64,000 bases of DNA from Tillandsia leiboldiana (GCA_029204045.2 CM055073.1:28381366-28445365), one strand, 5' to 3'. Shown: positions 11,601-23,628, numbered from the stretch's first letter. Made by a program: numbers and translations. Notes: a model not told the origin generated them from the sequence alone.

Positions 11601-12565
11601 CCTCTGCTCGAAATCCCAAACTGAAAACAAGTGTCTCAAAAATTGCTATATTTACCTGGTTTAGAGCTCTAATTAGGTTCCATCTTCAATACAAAAGTTT
11701 TAGATCTTGAAGTTGTGAAGAGAACCCCGCAAGAATCACCCAAAAATTCCACTCCTACAGCTCTGGAGACCTTCTGGAAGAAAATGCGACGAAGTGGAAC
11801 CCAAAATCAGCAATGACCAAGCTCCAACAATGGTGGTTCCCTTGATGAAGAAGAAGAAGATAAAGGTTGCTTCTTGGACTCCTTAGCAGCTAAGAAGTAA
11901 GATGTCTAAAAGAGTTAACCCCAGCCCTTAAGCTCCCTTAAATAGGCTAAACAAGCTCCTAAATTGGGCTTAAGGTGCAACCCAACACTCTCACCAACTC
12001 CCCTCTCATAACCAACTCCCTTGCACCCGATCCGGTGCAAGGCGGGTCGGACCAAATGGTCCGACCGACCAAGTGTCACGCACGCCAGCACGGCCCAGCC
12101 CACGCGCGAGCGCGCGCCACGCGTGCGCGTGCATGCGCGGCGCATGGCGGCCCGGTGCACTGCCCGTGCACCGGCCCCATGCGGTCGCCTCCTGCACCGG
12201 GTGTACGCCCCCCATGCACCGCGCTGCACCCGCCGGTGCATGGCCCGTGAGCCGGCCGCCGTGAGCCCGGTCCACACCACCAGCAACACCCAAAACACCA
12301 GTTTAAGCCCAAAGTATCCAGAAAAAGTGTATTTCGCACAGTTTTTCGCGCTGAGTCTGCTTTTCTTGTCCATTTGGCGAACCGAGGATTCCAACACACC
12401 AAAAAAGTAAAAACCAAAGCTCTCCAAATCAAGCTGGGGCTTCCGCGTTGATCCAAAACAACCCGAACTCAACTGAAGGCACAAGAGAGACATGCTCGAG
12501 GCGATTTCTCCGCACCACGCCATCATGCGAGGTCGGTGCGCTATCCGAAATACCGGTACTCTACA
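8634..12565 (-). mobile_element. Solo LTR of a Ty3/gypsy element (3.9 kb)
   Basis: On the minus strand it starts TGTAGAGTACCGG and ends GGGGCGTGACA, with the TG..CA termini of an LTR. AAGTG directly flanks both ends (8629-8633 and 12566-12570), a perfect 5-bp target duplication, and there is no internal region. This is the classic product of LTR-LTR recombination. The end near 8634 is clearly related to the 18582 and 33451 LTRs (same GATCCGCCGCC, GGGAAGCCCCGTA and CAGATATCAGAGCTGAAAG), but the body has diverged and is 0.8 kb longer, so it is a sister family or older subfamily. A TATA-like TATTTAAGG lies on the minus strand near 11936-11945, with a very GC-rich U3 stretch upstream of it. Confidence 0.9.
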
Positions 12566-12570
12566 AAGTG

Positions 12571-13170
12571 AACTCCTGAGTCTGGAACCGGGGGGTTGCT
12601 CCGAGAAATTCTTTCTTTCTCGTCCACTCCAGGGGGTGCGGACAGAGACCATTGCCCTACTTTCTGACCTAGAAGCGACTACATTGGCTTTTCGTTTTTC
12701 TTACAGTTAAAACTTCAATTATGCTAAGGCCACTTGAGAGAATTGAACGAAAACTTCAAAGATGCTAAAGATCGTGTTCCTCCCACTTAAGTTACAGTTA
12801 AAATAATAATTAGAAGTACTATTATGACTAGTTAGTAGTTCACAATGATCATGAGCAAGAATCATAAATCCAAAAATTATTCTGCACCCAACTTTGGAAA
12901 AAAAAAAAGAAAAAGAGATTAATAATCTGATCAAGTTGAACATTCAGAGTGCACAAAATTATAAATATTACATTGAACAATGATTGCAGTAAGTTTCAAC
13001 ATTTCAAAGAAGAAGCAAAATACCTGATTACGATCACATTTGGGAACTGAGAAAAATAAAACAGAGTTTAAAAATACAGTAGAATAAAACTAACGGGATA
13101 CAACACTACTTTAGGTCAATTTATTTTAGGTCACACATTAGTACACAAAATTAATTTTTGCATAGTTTTG
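12571..13170. other. Spacer between solo LTR and mobile-domain pseudogene
   Basis: AT-rich sequence with no supported gene. It begins with the target-site flank that continues 8398-8633. Confidence 0.4.
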
Positions 13171-13189
13171 CACACAAAATATATTGCAT

Positions 13190-13395
13190 CATACAATAAC
13201 ACAACACAACAACACAACAAAACACATCACATCACCTCACCTCACATCGCACAACACAACAACACAACAAAACACAACACATCACATCATATCATACAAC
13301 AGCACAATACAACAACACAACAAAACACAATACAGCATATCACATCACATCACACAATAGCACAACAACATAACAAAGCACAACACAGCTCATCA
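13190..13395. repeat. CACAACACAACA/CATCACATCA minisatellite
   Basis: An irregular array of ACAAC, AACAC and CATCA words lies just downstream (transcriptionally) of the mobile-domain pseudogene. It is C-only on this strand, with no G over long stretches. Confidence 0.85.
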
Positions 13396-13436
13396 CAATA
13401 AAATAATATAAATATAACAATATATAACAATGTAAA

Positions 13437-15075
13437 CTAATCAAATGGCTCTATACTGTCGAATTGGTCCAAATGTAAAATAGTCGTGCCCTCTGGCTGT
13501 GGAGGAGCTGAAGATGAGGGCTGTCGGTGCTGTGTTCGCCTAAAATAAATAAGATCAGGTCCTCGTTGACGACGACCATGTGGTACATACCCCGATGGTG
13601 GCGTACTATCTGATGGTGTATGCCCCGACGTCGATGCTCCACCATGATCTGCTGGTTGTGTCCCCGATGGACTAGGTGATGGTGCATGCCCCGACGTCGA
13701 TGCTCCACCATGATCTGCTGGGCGTGAATGTGTAGTATGTGGTAATGTTTGTACAGTCAGTAAACCTACCTCCAACTCAGCAGCAGCACGTGTCAGAGTG
13801 TCGAAAGGTGCTCCAGTATATGAAATATGGGGTAGTATACTTCTGATCGTATATTCAGCTCTCTGAATGAGATCGACCTGAAATCAAAACAGTATCACAA
13901 AAATTACATTGCCTTTTGTTTGAATATTAAATTAATTATTATATCATACCAAAAATCTCTCGTGATGTCCATGGGGCTGATATGCAAGGGGTGGACGCTG
14001 TACTGGAGTAGATATCCACCTCCTGGTGATACTCCAATGCCACTGCATGTACATAGAAGTGGCGCGTATATAATCGGGATCTACATGGGGGTCCACCTCT
14101 ACTATATACTGTAATCGATCATCCCAATACTGAATGTGTATGGCATGAAATGCCGCCCAGTTCTCATCTGCTCTACCTCGTGAAGTGATGCGAGGTAGAG
14201 CAACTACTGCGTCGGGTATATACTGTCGAAATCCAAAATGACGAAGCACCCAATCTGGAAGATGTAGCTCAATAATATGAAAACATAGTAGGGTGGTCCG
14301 TGATCGCCATACCGGGGACCCCACTAGACAAAATGGTGGAAGTGACCCTAGTATATCATCTGTATATGGCCTCCATGTAATCTATTGTGAAAAGTATATG
14401 ATAAGTAACTTGTATTAAAATGAAAGTTATGTGAATGAAAACTTATGATAATTAACTCATGTACCTGAGACTCTAACTGGCAATTAAGCTGATCACGATA
14501 AAACTCAATGTCAGTCGTCCTGACATTGTCCCGAAAAGCCAACCTATTATTCCACTTGTTTCATTTATAACATATTAGTAATGATAATATAAAATACTAA
14601 AAATTTAAAATTTAATACATACCTGCAACCTAGTGGCTCATCAATAAGATCAGGTTGCGGTTCGACTATCTCTGGTCGACCAATGTGCAGATGGTCCCAT
14701 ACCCAAATCTACATAAAAAGCTACTTAGAAATAATAAATAAATGTTATGAATGAAATTAGTAGTAAAGAAATGTACCTGAAGTAATGTCGCAAAACAACA
14801 ACACACCGCTTTCCCCCTCATGCAAGCACTTGTTAATGCTCGATAGAGATGAGCCATCAAAATCCTCTAATAGAGGCAACCACTTTAAATACACTCTAAT
14901 TCTACTTGGGTTTGACATTAGACTACAACCAATCTGAAACAAAATATATGCTCTTGCTGTAGCCTCTATGACTGCGGGCTGTGCATCTAAGGCGATATCA
15001 TGAAACTGATGATACAACCAGTCAAGTTTTATCTCTCCGCCTCTAATATTTGCAAGTGTAAAAGGCACCAAAATG
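13437..15075 (-). pseudogene. Plant mobile domain (MAIN-like) protein remnant, 5 exon pieces
   Basis: Minus-strand pieces at about 15075-14777, 14708-14633, 14554-14465, 14381-13950 and 13877-13437 (stop TAG at 13437-13439) together resemble the plant mobile domain shared by MAIN/MAIN-like proteins, PP7-long forms and several transposons. Key matches are WLYHQFHD, ARAYILFQIG, LKWLPLLEDFD, AHLYRALTSAC, IWVWDHLHIGRP, FYRDQL, WRPYTDD, LLCFHIIELHLPDWVLRHFGF and GRADENWAAFHAIHI. The C-terminal exon carries a duplicated PADHGGASTSGH motif. The N terminus is missing beyond about 15075. At about 14855-14860 the frame breaks: the block expected between LLEDFD and AHLYRA (family knowledge) is deleted. 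The exon 2/3 junction also fails to keep frame. Mobile-domain genes are often carried by transposons, but no TIRs are resolved here. Confidence 0.8.
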
Positions 15076-15542
15076 CGTGTAATTATGCAAATTTGTGAAA
15101 CCCTGGGGGTCTAATTGCAATTGTAGCCTAATGGGCTACTTTGGGCTGTGTGCTTATGATCTCTAAACCCTTCATTGGAGATCCGATGGCTTTCGTTGAG
15201 CGGGAATTGGATTTCGAACCGTAAATCGGCAAAATCGCCGGTTTATCGGCGATTCGGCATTAATCACGCAATTCGAGAAATTACGGTGATTAATTATTGA
15301 TGTAGATGTTCTTGGCTATTCCCAACGCTGTTTTGGCGGGTCCAGTGATTTCAGTTTCGCGTTGGCGACTTCCGAAGCCGAAATCGACTTTTTCGGAGGT
15401 GTTTTCGGTATTTATGGCACCGTGTGAGTACAGAGTCGCACCCAGTGGAGTTTGAGTGCTCGAACGTCTTTAGTGAAGCGTTTTGGGGCAGCACGGAAAG
15501 TTTCATGTGTGGGTTATGAGATCCAAGGATCTAAATATGGAA
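15076..15542. other. Unassigned, probably LTR-derived
   Basis: A moderately GC-rich block (GGGCTACTTTGGGCTGTGTG, GCGGGTCCAGTGATTTCAG) with no coding signal. The base composition resembles a Ty3 U5 region, but I cannot place its ends. Confidence 0.3.
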
Positions 15543-17203
15543 AAAACTACATAGAAGGGGGGTGAATAGGTGTAAACAATAAAACTCAAAAATCTTTGCG
15601 TAAAAATAACCTAATGCGGAAAAATAAAAATGTACGCAAGATTTTATGTGAAAAACTCTATCACAGGAGTAAAAACCACGAGACTGATCACACGAAAAAA
15701 TTCATTAAGATTAAACACGTACAAGGTGATATAACGTAACACTACGACTCAACCTTTTCATACACTCCGAGTAGACCTTTTCCGCAGTCCGCACGTGCCT
15801 CGATCACACGATTTGAGTCCAACGTCGAATCCACGACGTCCAACCGAATCCACGATCTTCACTAATTTTGGCACGAGTCGATCACACGAACGCGCCTCGC
15901 TCCGAATCCACGAAGTCGATAAACACCTTGAATCACAAGGCCACGCGAATCCACGTGCCGATTCTCCTTTCGAAAATTGTTGTTTGTTTATTAGTGGTGA
16001 TGATATTTGAATACTTAGATCAATATAGATAGATTAGGAAACACCGTCTAAGTATTCATCGATTTGATTCTTCAAAAGAAAAAGGAGATTGAAAAAACCT
16101 CGAATCAAACCGATAAATATAGAGAAAGAAAATCTAAAATAAAACGGTGTTTACCTTTTCTTCTCTATATGTGGATTACCTTTTGATTCTGTTTTGGAGT
16201 ATTAGGAATTTTAGGAATTTTCGGAATTACCCTAAACGATTATCTTTGGGTGTATTTATAAGTTAGAAACATTTTGGAAAAAGATAGGAATCAAAAACAA
16301 TCTTAACAGAATTTTTCCCGACCGGCGGTCCGGACTGGATTTCATTTGATCCGGACTGTCGTCATTGGCAAGAAAATTTTCAGAAATAAGGTTCGGGGTC
16401 CGGTGTAACGATCCGACCCACTAGCAATAATAACTCGTTGGGCCCAAACCACAATCCAAAATGCTTAAATCCAATTATTATTACTAGTGTCCATATCTCA
16501 TATAAACTCAATCACAATTCCATCCACATCCGATGTGGGACTACTGGAGCGTCACAGACTCCCCCCGTTCAGACCTCGTCAGCCCAAGATCACCAGGCGA
16601 TGTGAGACTTGTCTCGCTAGCCCTGTCATCTAGACCCGGGCTCAGCCGAGACTCGTAACACATTTCCGGCTGGTTATTGGTTCTGATACCAAATATAACG
16701 ACCCGATCCACTAGCAATAATAACTCGTTAGGCCAAACCACAGCCCAAAATGTTTAAACCCAGTTATTATTACTAGTGCCCATATCTCATATAAATCCAA
16801 TCACAATTTCATTCACATCCGATATGGAACTATTGGGGCGTCACATCCGGACTGTTTCATGCGTTTTACCAAAAATCATGTTCGGGGTCCGGACTGGATA
16901 GGGGTTGATCCGGACTGATTTTTCGCATAAAGCAAGCCATATTCGGGTTCCGGACTGGATCTGCCTGATCTGGATTCTGAACATATAAAATGTCCAGTTT
17001 TTAATTTTTTTGCAATGAAAATTATTTCAAGTGTTTCTAAACTATAAGAATGTATTCGAATCATCACACATATTTAATTTAACGTACCTGATCATTTTGA
17101 ATCCATTCTTCTTGAGATTGATGTATGTGATCTTCAAGTTTTTAACTTCAATCTTCAAGACTCAAAACACTTCACGAAATATGTCAATACAAAAATCCTT
17201 AAT
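15543..17203 (-). mobile_element. 3' LTR of a SIRE-like Ty1/copia element, split by a TRIM
   Basis: On the minus strand the LTR follows a polypurine tract reading CAAAGGGGGAGATT and begins ATTAAGGATTTTTG. It runs through several spaced repeats of GTCCGGAC-type motifs (for example CAGTCCGGATCAACCCC) and ends after TATTCACCCCCCTTCTATG. This arrangement, with the purine tract before the LTR and a TTCACCCCCC end, is typical of the SIRE/Maximus copia lineage. Without the 442-bp TRIM inside it the LTR is about 1.2 kb. The 5' LTR is absent. The left boundary is approximate. Confidence 0.7.
16404..16845 (-). mobile_element. Complete TRIM (442 bp) with target duplication TCCGG
   Basis: LTRs are at 16404-16556 and 16694-16845 (153 and 152 bp) around a 137-bp non-coding interior. 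TCCGG flanks both sides (16399-16403 and 16846-16850). On the minus strand the primer-binding site TGGTATCAGAACC (16679-16691, initiator Met tRNA type) lies 2 bp inside the upstream LTR. A purine tract, GGGGGGAGTC (about 16557-16566), precedes the downstream LTR. All structural parts of a terminal-repeat retrotransposon in miniature are present. It has no protein of its own and depends on another element. Insertion was into the copia LTR. Confidence 0.93.
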
Positions 17204-17824
17204 AATCTCCCCCTTTGGCGATTTCGTGACAAAACATATAATCCACTTAACAAAATAGAAAAAATGATTTTTGTTGTTATCACCATACAACAAAAATACG
17301 TATGAAAGATCCAAAAATGAATAAATATAAGATTTAACTCCTAAAATAAACTCTAGACTTAGAAATAACCGAGGAGTCTTCAAATCTTGTTTTCTCTACA
17401 AAATAAAATTCTTGACAAAAGAAAAACGCAAGTACCTCAAGAATTTAAATCAATAAACAACCAGAGAGATTATTCATACATGACATCAATAATTTAATAT
17501 GTACAAATATAGTCGATCAGAGTTTACATACCTTTAAGTATCATCAAAGTTCCATATGTCAATGTTATGTTCAAAGTTCACAAAGTTAACAAGTTCAAAG
17601 TTAGTCATCGCATGTCATAGTTTACTTGTTAACAAATATTATATGCCCAAATAGTTAATCAAATAGATAGTCTCAAGGCATGTTAGAGTTCAGTTCTACT
17701 TACTCTTCCACTTATTTAAGGATTCTCATGTCTCGTTCAAAAGTTCTCATGTCTCTCTCTTCCTTTTTGTCACTAAAAAAACTAAAATATAAAATGCAGG
17801 GAGAATAGTTCAAGTGCAATGAAA

Positions 17825-17864
<40 letters not shown>

Positions 17865-18327
17865 CGAAAGAACTTGTTAGAAAATTGAAAAACTGAAATT
17901 CATGTCTTCAAAATTCAATCTAATGCAGAGTCCTCTGAGCTACTACAGCATAGCTTTGCGAAAATCTTTTTCATCAACTTCGTCAAATATTTGTATTTCC
18001 TTTTCAACTCTAGTTGGGTGGCTGTGATTCGTTGAAGGTTTGAAAAAATCCGACCTTACTCGATAAAAATTCACTCTTGTTCAGATGATAGTCTTTGTTG
18101 TTCCGGATAGATTGAAGTGAATTTTAGGATCAAAATTTAATTTTTTTTTTCAATAAATTTCGACTTTAAATATAGTATTTTTTTTTTTTTATTGTCATAG
18201 AACACGCTTATACATGCAGAGCAGGGACTATTAAAATAGAATTGTAGAAGTGTGGTGCACAAATGTACTTGTACACAATGTGCATGCAACAATTTCTCCA
18301 AAGTGAGACTCATTATCTAATACTATC

Positions 18328-18365
<38 letters not shown>

Positions 18366-18581
18366 TTAGAAAAAGATAAGCAATTATTTTTCTTAGTCAT
18401 GAAAAAGATACGCTAATAAATATATTTTTTCATGCTCGTTTGCGGTGAACTATTACTATTGTTTATGATAGTATAAATACATTACAAAATAATTTACTAT
18501 AATAAATATGTTCACAATTATTAAATGATTCAACACCACCAAATAAATTTTCATCAATATCAATAATATTTATATAATTAA
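17204..18581 (-). mobile_element. Degenerate internal 3' region of the SIRE-like element and AT-rich DNA
   Basis: Next to the purine tract on the minus strand is AT-rich non-coding sequence typical of the region between pol and the 3' LTR. No pol domain is recognisable up to the next element. It includes an A run (17827-17860) and a TTA microsatellite (about 18330-18366). Where the copia remnant ends is unclear. Confidence 0.45.
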
Positions 18582-21500
18582 TGTCACGCCCCGGGGCGAT
18601 ACTGCGCCACGGCTCGCCAACAGATCCGCCGCCCGTACGGGAAGCCCCGTACAGGCGTAGCGACTAACCTGCAAAGAAACATCTACACTAGCAGATATCA
18701 GAGCTGAAAGAGAAAAGCTGGAATAAAAATACATAAAATAAACTACAACTCACAAATATACAGACCAGTCTCACCAGAATACAAGAGTCTCTCAGAAAAG
18801 CAGGAAAGAAAGGTACAACTCAAAACCTCACTACAACAGTCACTCGACATAACACACACCAAAATGGTACTGGGGTACATCTACTCACACACTGGAGATG
18901 ACAGGAGGGGATCTATCTCGCGACGCCCTTACCTCGGTCAGAAGGAGCTGGATCAGCAACAAGAGCTGCAGGAACCGGAGCAGAAGTCCCTGGGGAGGAA
19001 AACACCACGATGGGTGTGAGAACTACATCCCACAGTAGTTCTCAATGGGTGCCTCCAACAAGCCCGACGGTCTGCCCACTAAGTCTACCAGAGGCAAAAG
19101 TAACATATGCAGTGCTATAAGGAAAGCTGGGAAAGGTAACTCTACAGCTACTATGCCTCTATCTAGATGCTCAACAGTGGAACAGAAAGAACATAATGCT
19201 ACAACTAACTCTCCTCCCTGATCACCCAATCAAAACTGACTGCCACATCGGGTCCAGTCAAACCTGCGCCAACCTACTGCCGTTACGTCCCGGAGGAGCG
19301 GACTTACGTAGGGCGTCCGTGGCTGCCAACGAAAGCACAGCCAGAGGGACCAATGCAACAACAAGTCGCTAAAGAACATCTCAAACTCACGCCGGTACAC
19401 AACCCGGTCTCGCCTACTCCGGAGTGGCACTCGAGGGGAGCGACCCGCTCGAGTCAAAGTAACCCATAAGTATCACTGAAAAGTATCTCTGTAAAGCTCA
19501 AATGTGGCTCATGCAGGCTATGATCCAATCCTCGATCAATAAGATCGACTACCAAACAAATCACTAACTCACTCACTGGCTGGAATCTACACAGCTGAAA
19601 CTCACTGTCTCTCTGACAGTTTCCAAGAACCCAGATTTACCATCACTATCACTCTCCCAAAGAAATCAAATCTACAGACTGCTATCAACTCCACTCGGTC
19701 CCCAGACACGAGTGCAAATGCATCCCACAACCAACCGACCTCTCGGCCCACAACTCGGGCGAGGAAAAGCTAAGTCCAAGGTGAAATGAAGTATCGTGAT
19801 GTGGAATGTCTAGAGCAATAAAAACCTAGCCCAAGTTGGAGTTTTCTACAGACTGGCTGAACATGATACATATGACAGGGGTGCTAGGTCAAATTCCAAG
19901 ATTTCATTACTTAACATAGTGTAGGAATCAAAAGATTCATCAACTGATATACAAGATACAACATACAGTTTTACACATGCTAATACTCCAATTTCTAGCA
20001 TGCATGATCCTACACACATAGAATTAGTACACAGTCCAGAGTTCTTGGAAGCAAGGTCACCCACCTGAAAGTGCTAACTGCCCGGAATCGTACAGCTGAG
20101 AAAGCCCAAAATAGTCCAATCACAGATCCCACAAAGCCAACAACACGGTAGAAGTGCTCACAACCTCCTAGGTACAAACATACACCAAAATTACACTTTA
20201 AACCACACAAATTCCAAAATCCCAAAATCTGTGATGAACAGTCCCATTCACACGAAATTTTCACCTGAAAAACTTCCGCCAAAAATTCCAATAAAAATAT
20301 GACGGCGATCCTCGCGAAGAGTAGATGTCGATAGAGTCCTGAAACGTCGAATTCCGATGTCCGGATGAGGAGATAAAAATCCGACAAGTAGGTGCTGTCC
20401 AAATCAACCAACAGTCGCAAAGGGGGTTAAAAATGTACCCAGAACCCCAAGAAAAGCTCGGATCCAGAAAAAGTGTCCAACACGGAAAATGTAGATTTAC
20501 CTCTTACGAAACCGTCACCGCAGAAATCGTCCAAAAATAACGTCGGGGTAGCCCGGTAGACCTCCCAGACTAAACTGCGACGAAAATGGGCCTCCAACAG
20601 TAGATCGTCGCTCCGCACCCCGATGTAGAAGTCGCCGTCGTCGCGGCCTCCAAAAATTCTGAACCTTTGCCAAAAGATGCACAAGAGGGAGAGGAAGAAA
20701 ATTGGTGAAGGGCTCAATGGCTAAAGCTCTCGGGAAAAGCCTCTAAAGTGAGCCCCAAGGGGCCTATTTATAGGCCTCACCCGAAATCAGCCCAAAAAGA
20801 CAAGTCAATGGGCTTTCGGGCCCAACTTTCGGGCGCCGGTACTTTCGGGCGGCTACAGTGTTGGGCCGGCCCAACACTGTTCACGCCCGAATCCACCAGG
20901 TGCCGCCACGTGGCCCGCCGAACAGCAAACAGCTGTTCGGGCCACCCACGGGCTGCCACGTGGCCCGCCCCCGCACAGTGAGGCGGTTGGCGCCCGCCAA
21001 TCAGCGGGCGACGCGTTTCCCCCCGGTTGACCCGCTGACCGGTCGGCGGCCGCACCGGGCGCGCGGCATGGCCCCGACGTGGGCACGCGCCCCGAGGTAC
21101 CGGCCCCGACTCCGTGCGCCGCGCACGGTGCGCCCGCGAACCAGAGGGTGACACGTGTCCCCTACACCCGGTCCACGCATTCCACTGCGGAATTCCGTGG
21201 ACCGCGCAGCGTGCACCGACCAACCGGAGGCTGCCACGTGGCCCCGCATTGGTCCATGCACCGCCGCGCTCACCCGGTAGACCGCGCGCCTTGCGCCCGC
21301 CAATCAGGCGGTGCCACGTGTCCATGCGCCGGGTCTGTGCACCCCGCCGCGCAGCTCTGTGGACCGCGCATTCTGAACCGGCCAATGACAGGCCGCCACG
21401 TGGCATCCCGGCGGTCTACGGCCCCTCCCATGCACCATTTCCCACTAAAAACTTCCGGGAGTCCGTTTTTGGGCATCCGGACTCAGAAATAAACAAGCAA

Positions 21501-21730
21501 ATAGCCGTTTTCAAGCGTTTTTCCGTGCTGAATCCATTTCCGACCTCTGTTGGGCCAAATTCTTTTCCGAAATTTCGGCAAACTCAGCCGAAGGCCTACA
21601 CAGCTAATAATAACACACATGGTCCATCTGTGGCATCCCATTGACGCACCATGGGCCAGATACACCAACGCTAGGTGCTCTAACAGTGGATTCATCGGAA
21701 GAACGCTGCATGGGAATTAGGGCCACTACA
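18582..21730 (-). repeat. 3' LTR of the outer chromovirus
   Basis: A 3,149-bp LTR, TGTCACGCC to CCACTACA on the + strand (TGTAGTGG to GGCGTGACA on the minus strand). It contains the same TATA motif (about 20764-20772) and ACGT-core modules as the 5' LTR. It differs from 33451-36598 at about fifteen sites, for example 18609 region A versus C and a one-base length change in an A run near 20364. Confidence 0.95.
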
Positions 21731-21743
21731 TCCTCCCCCACTA
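21731..21743 (-). other. Polypurine tract of the outer chromovirus
   Basis: On the minus strand TAGTGGGGGAGGA lies immediately before the TGTAGTGG start of the 3' LTR. This is the plus-strand primer of reverse transcription. The same tract precedes the nested 3' LTR at 25973-25985. Confidence 0.9.
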
Positions 21744-21790
21744 AAAGGAAGTTTCGTCCCCGAAACGAAGTAAGGTAGAACAGGCGTACC

Positions 21791-22598
21791 TCAACCAGTA
21801 GTCTCGAACAGAAAAGGGTATGCAGATCTCATCTCTGTCTCTAGCTCCCAAGTAGCCTCTCGCTCATCGTGATTGCTCCATAAGATCTTCACATACGGAA
21901 TGGTCCGGTTGCGCAATTCCCTCACCTCACGAGCAAGAATCCGCAACGGCCGCTCCTCGTAAACCAGGTCCTCACCGATCTCTAAGGGGGTGAAGTCAAC
22001 CACATGCGACGGATCAAAGACATATCTCCTCAGGGCTGAGACATGAAAAACATCGTGTACACCGGCCAAACGTGGAGGAAGAGCAACTCTATAAGCCACA
22101 GGGCCTACCCTCTCAAGTACCTCAAAGGGTCCAACAAAACGGGGACTAAGCTTCCCACGCACTCCAAATCTCCGGACCCCTTTCGAAGGCGAGACCTTTA
22201 AGAATACATGGTCACCAATCTGAAACTCCAGGTCTCGCCGTCGAGTATCTGCATAACTCCTCTGACGACTCTGGGCTACCTCAAGGTGTCGACGAACAAC
22301 TCTGACTTTCTCCTCAGCCTCCAAAAGAAGATCTGGTCCCAAAGTCTTCCTCTCACCCACATCACTCCAATACAAGGGTGACCGACACTTGCGTCCATAC
22401 AACGCCTCAAACGGAGCCATCTGAATGCTCGCCTGATAGCTGTTGTTGTACGCAAACTCAACCAAAGATAAGTGTCGGTACCACCCCCCTCCAAAATCCA
22501 TAACGCACGCTCTCAGCATATCCTCAAGGGTCTGTATAGTGCGCTCAGACTGGCCATCAGTCTGTGGGTGGAATGCAGTGCTAAATCTGAGCTGGGTC
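21791..22598 (-). pseudogene. Integrase second half and chromodomain, outer element
   Basis: This continues the outer integrase after the nested insertion. From 22598 leftward on the minus strand the frame is open: RFSTAFHPQTDGQSERTIQT (containing the third acidic residue, Glu in QSER), ALYGRKCRSPLYW, GDHVFLKVSP, GKLSPRFVGPFEVL, DVFHVSALRRY, then RELRNRTIPYVKILWSNHDE and EATWELETEMRSAYPFLF. The last part is the chromodomain-like tail of Tekay/Del-type chromoviruses, thought to steer integration to particular chromatin (family knowledge). The stretch itself has no frameshift. It is separated from the catalytic N-terminal half by 6.5 kb of nested element. Confidence 0.9.
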
Positions 22599-23628
22599 TG
22601 TAGTGGCCCAAATTCCCATGCAGCGTTCTTCCGATGAATCGACTGTTAGAGCACCTAGCGTTGGTGTATCTGGCCCATGGTGCGTCAATGGGATGCCACA
22701 GATGGACCCTGTGTGTTATTATTAGCTATGTAGGCCTTCGGCTGAGTTTGCCGAAATTTCGGAAAAGAATTAGGCCCAACAGAGGTCGGAAATGGATTCA
22801 GCACGGAAAAACGCTTGAAAACGGCTATTTGCTTGTTTATTTCTGAGTCCGGATGCCCAAAAACGGACTCCCGGAAGTTTTCAGTGGGAATTGGTGCATG
22901 GGAGGGGCCGTAGACCGCCGGGATGCCACGTGGCGGCCTGTCATTGGCCGGTTCAGGATGCGCGGTCCACAGAGCTGCGCGGCGGGGTGCACAGACCCGG
23001 CGCATGGACACGTGGCACCGCCTGATTGGCGGGCGCAAGGCGCGCGGTCTACCGGGTGAGCGCGGCTGTGCATGGACCAATTGCGGGGCACGTGGCAGCC
23101 TCCGGTTGGTCCGGTGCATGCGGCGGCGGTCCACAGAATTCCAGTTGAATGCGTGGACGGGTTGTAGGGGACACGTGTCACCCTCCGGTCGCGGGCGCAC
23201 CGTGCGCGGCGCACGGAGTCGGGGCCGGGTACCTCGGGGTGCGTGCCCACGTCGGGGCCATGCCGCGCGCCCGGCGCGGCCGCCGATCGGTCAGCGGGTC
23301 AACCGGGGAGGACACGCGTCGCCGCTTGATTGGCGGGCGCCAACCGCCTCACTGTGCGGGGGCGGGCCACGTGGGCAGCCCGTGGGTGGGCTCCGCAACA
23401 GCTGTTTGCTGTTCGGCGGGCCACGTGGCGGCTCCTGGTGGATTCGGGCGTGAACAGTGTTGGGCCGGCCCACACTGTAGCCGCCCGAATGTTCCGGGCG
23501 CCCGAATTTTTTGGGCCCAAAGCCCATTGACTTGTTTTTCCGGGGCTGTTTCGGGTGAGGCCTATAAAAGGCCTCAAGGGGCCTCGTTTTGAAGCTTTTC
23601 CCGAAAGCTTTTCACTTGGAGCCCTTCA
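22599..23628 (+). repeat. Partial 5' LTR of the nested copy
   Basis: Homologous in inverse to the U3 half of 33451-36598, including the G-box-rich modules and TATAAAAGG near 23563-23572. It stops at the N run. It carries several single-base insertions and deletions relative to the clean LTRs. Confidence 0.9.

Noticed and set aside
12006..12410. Overlapping long open frames on both strands in the GC-rich block
   Set aside because: They arise from extreme GC content in the U3 of the solo LTR. Composition is Arg/Ala/Pro-rich in all frames, with no domain.
13195..13395. Possible CRISPR-like array of short repeats
   Set aside because: Words are irregular simple-sequence permutations without spacers, in a plant nuclear context.
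19023..20717. Conserved frames such as 20010-20420 and 20427-20717, repeated at 33891-35584
   Set aside because: They repeat because the LTR repeats. They lie in the R-U5 region and show no domain or start context.
20748..21644. Several 70-209-residue frames, repeated at 22685-23592, 26245-26972 and 35615-36512
   Set aside because: All are shadows of the GC-rich LTR U3, present on both strands and repeated with each LTR.
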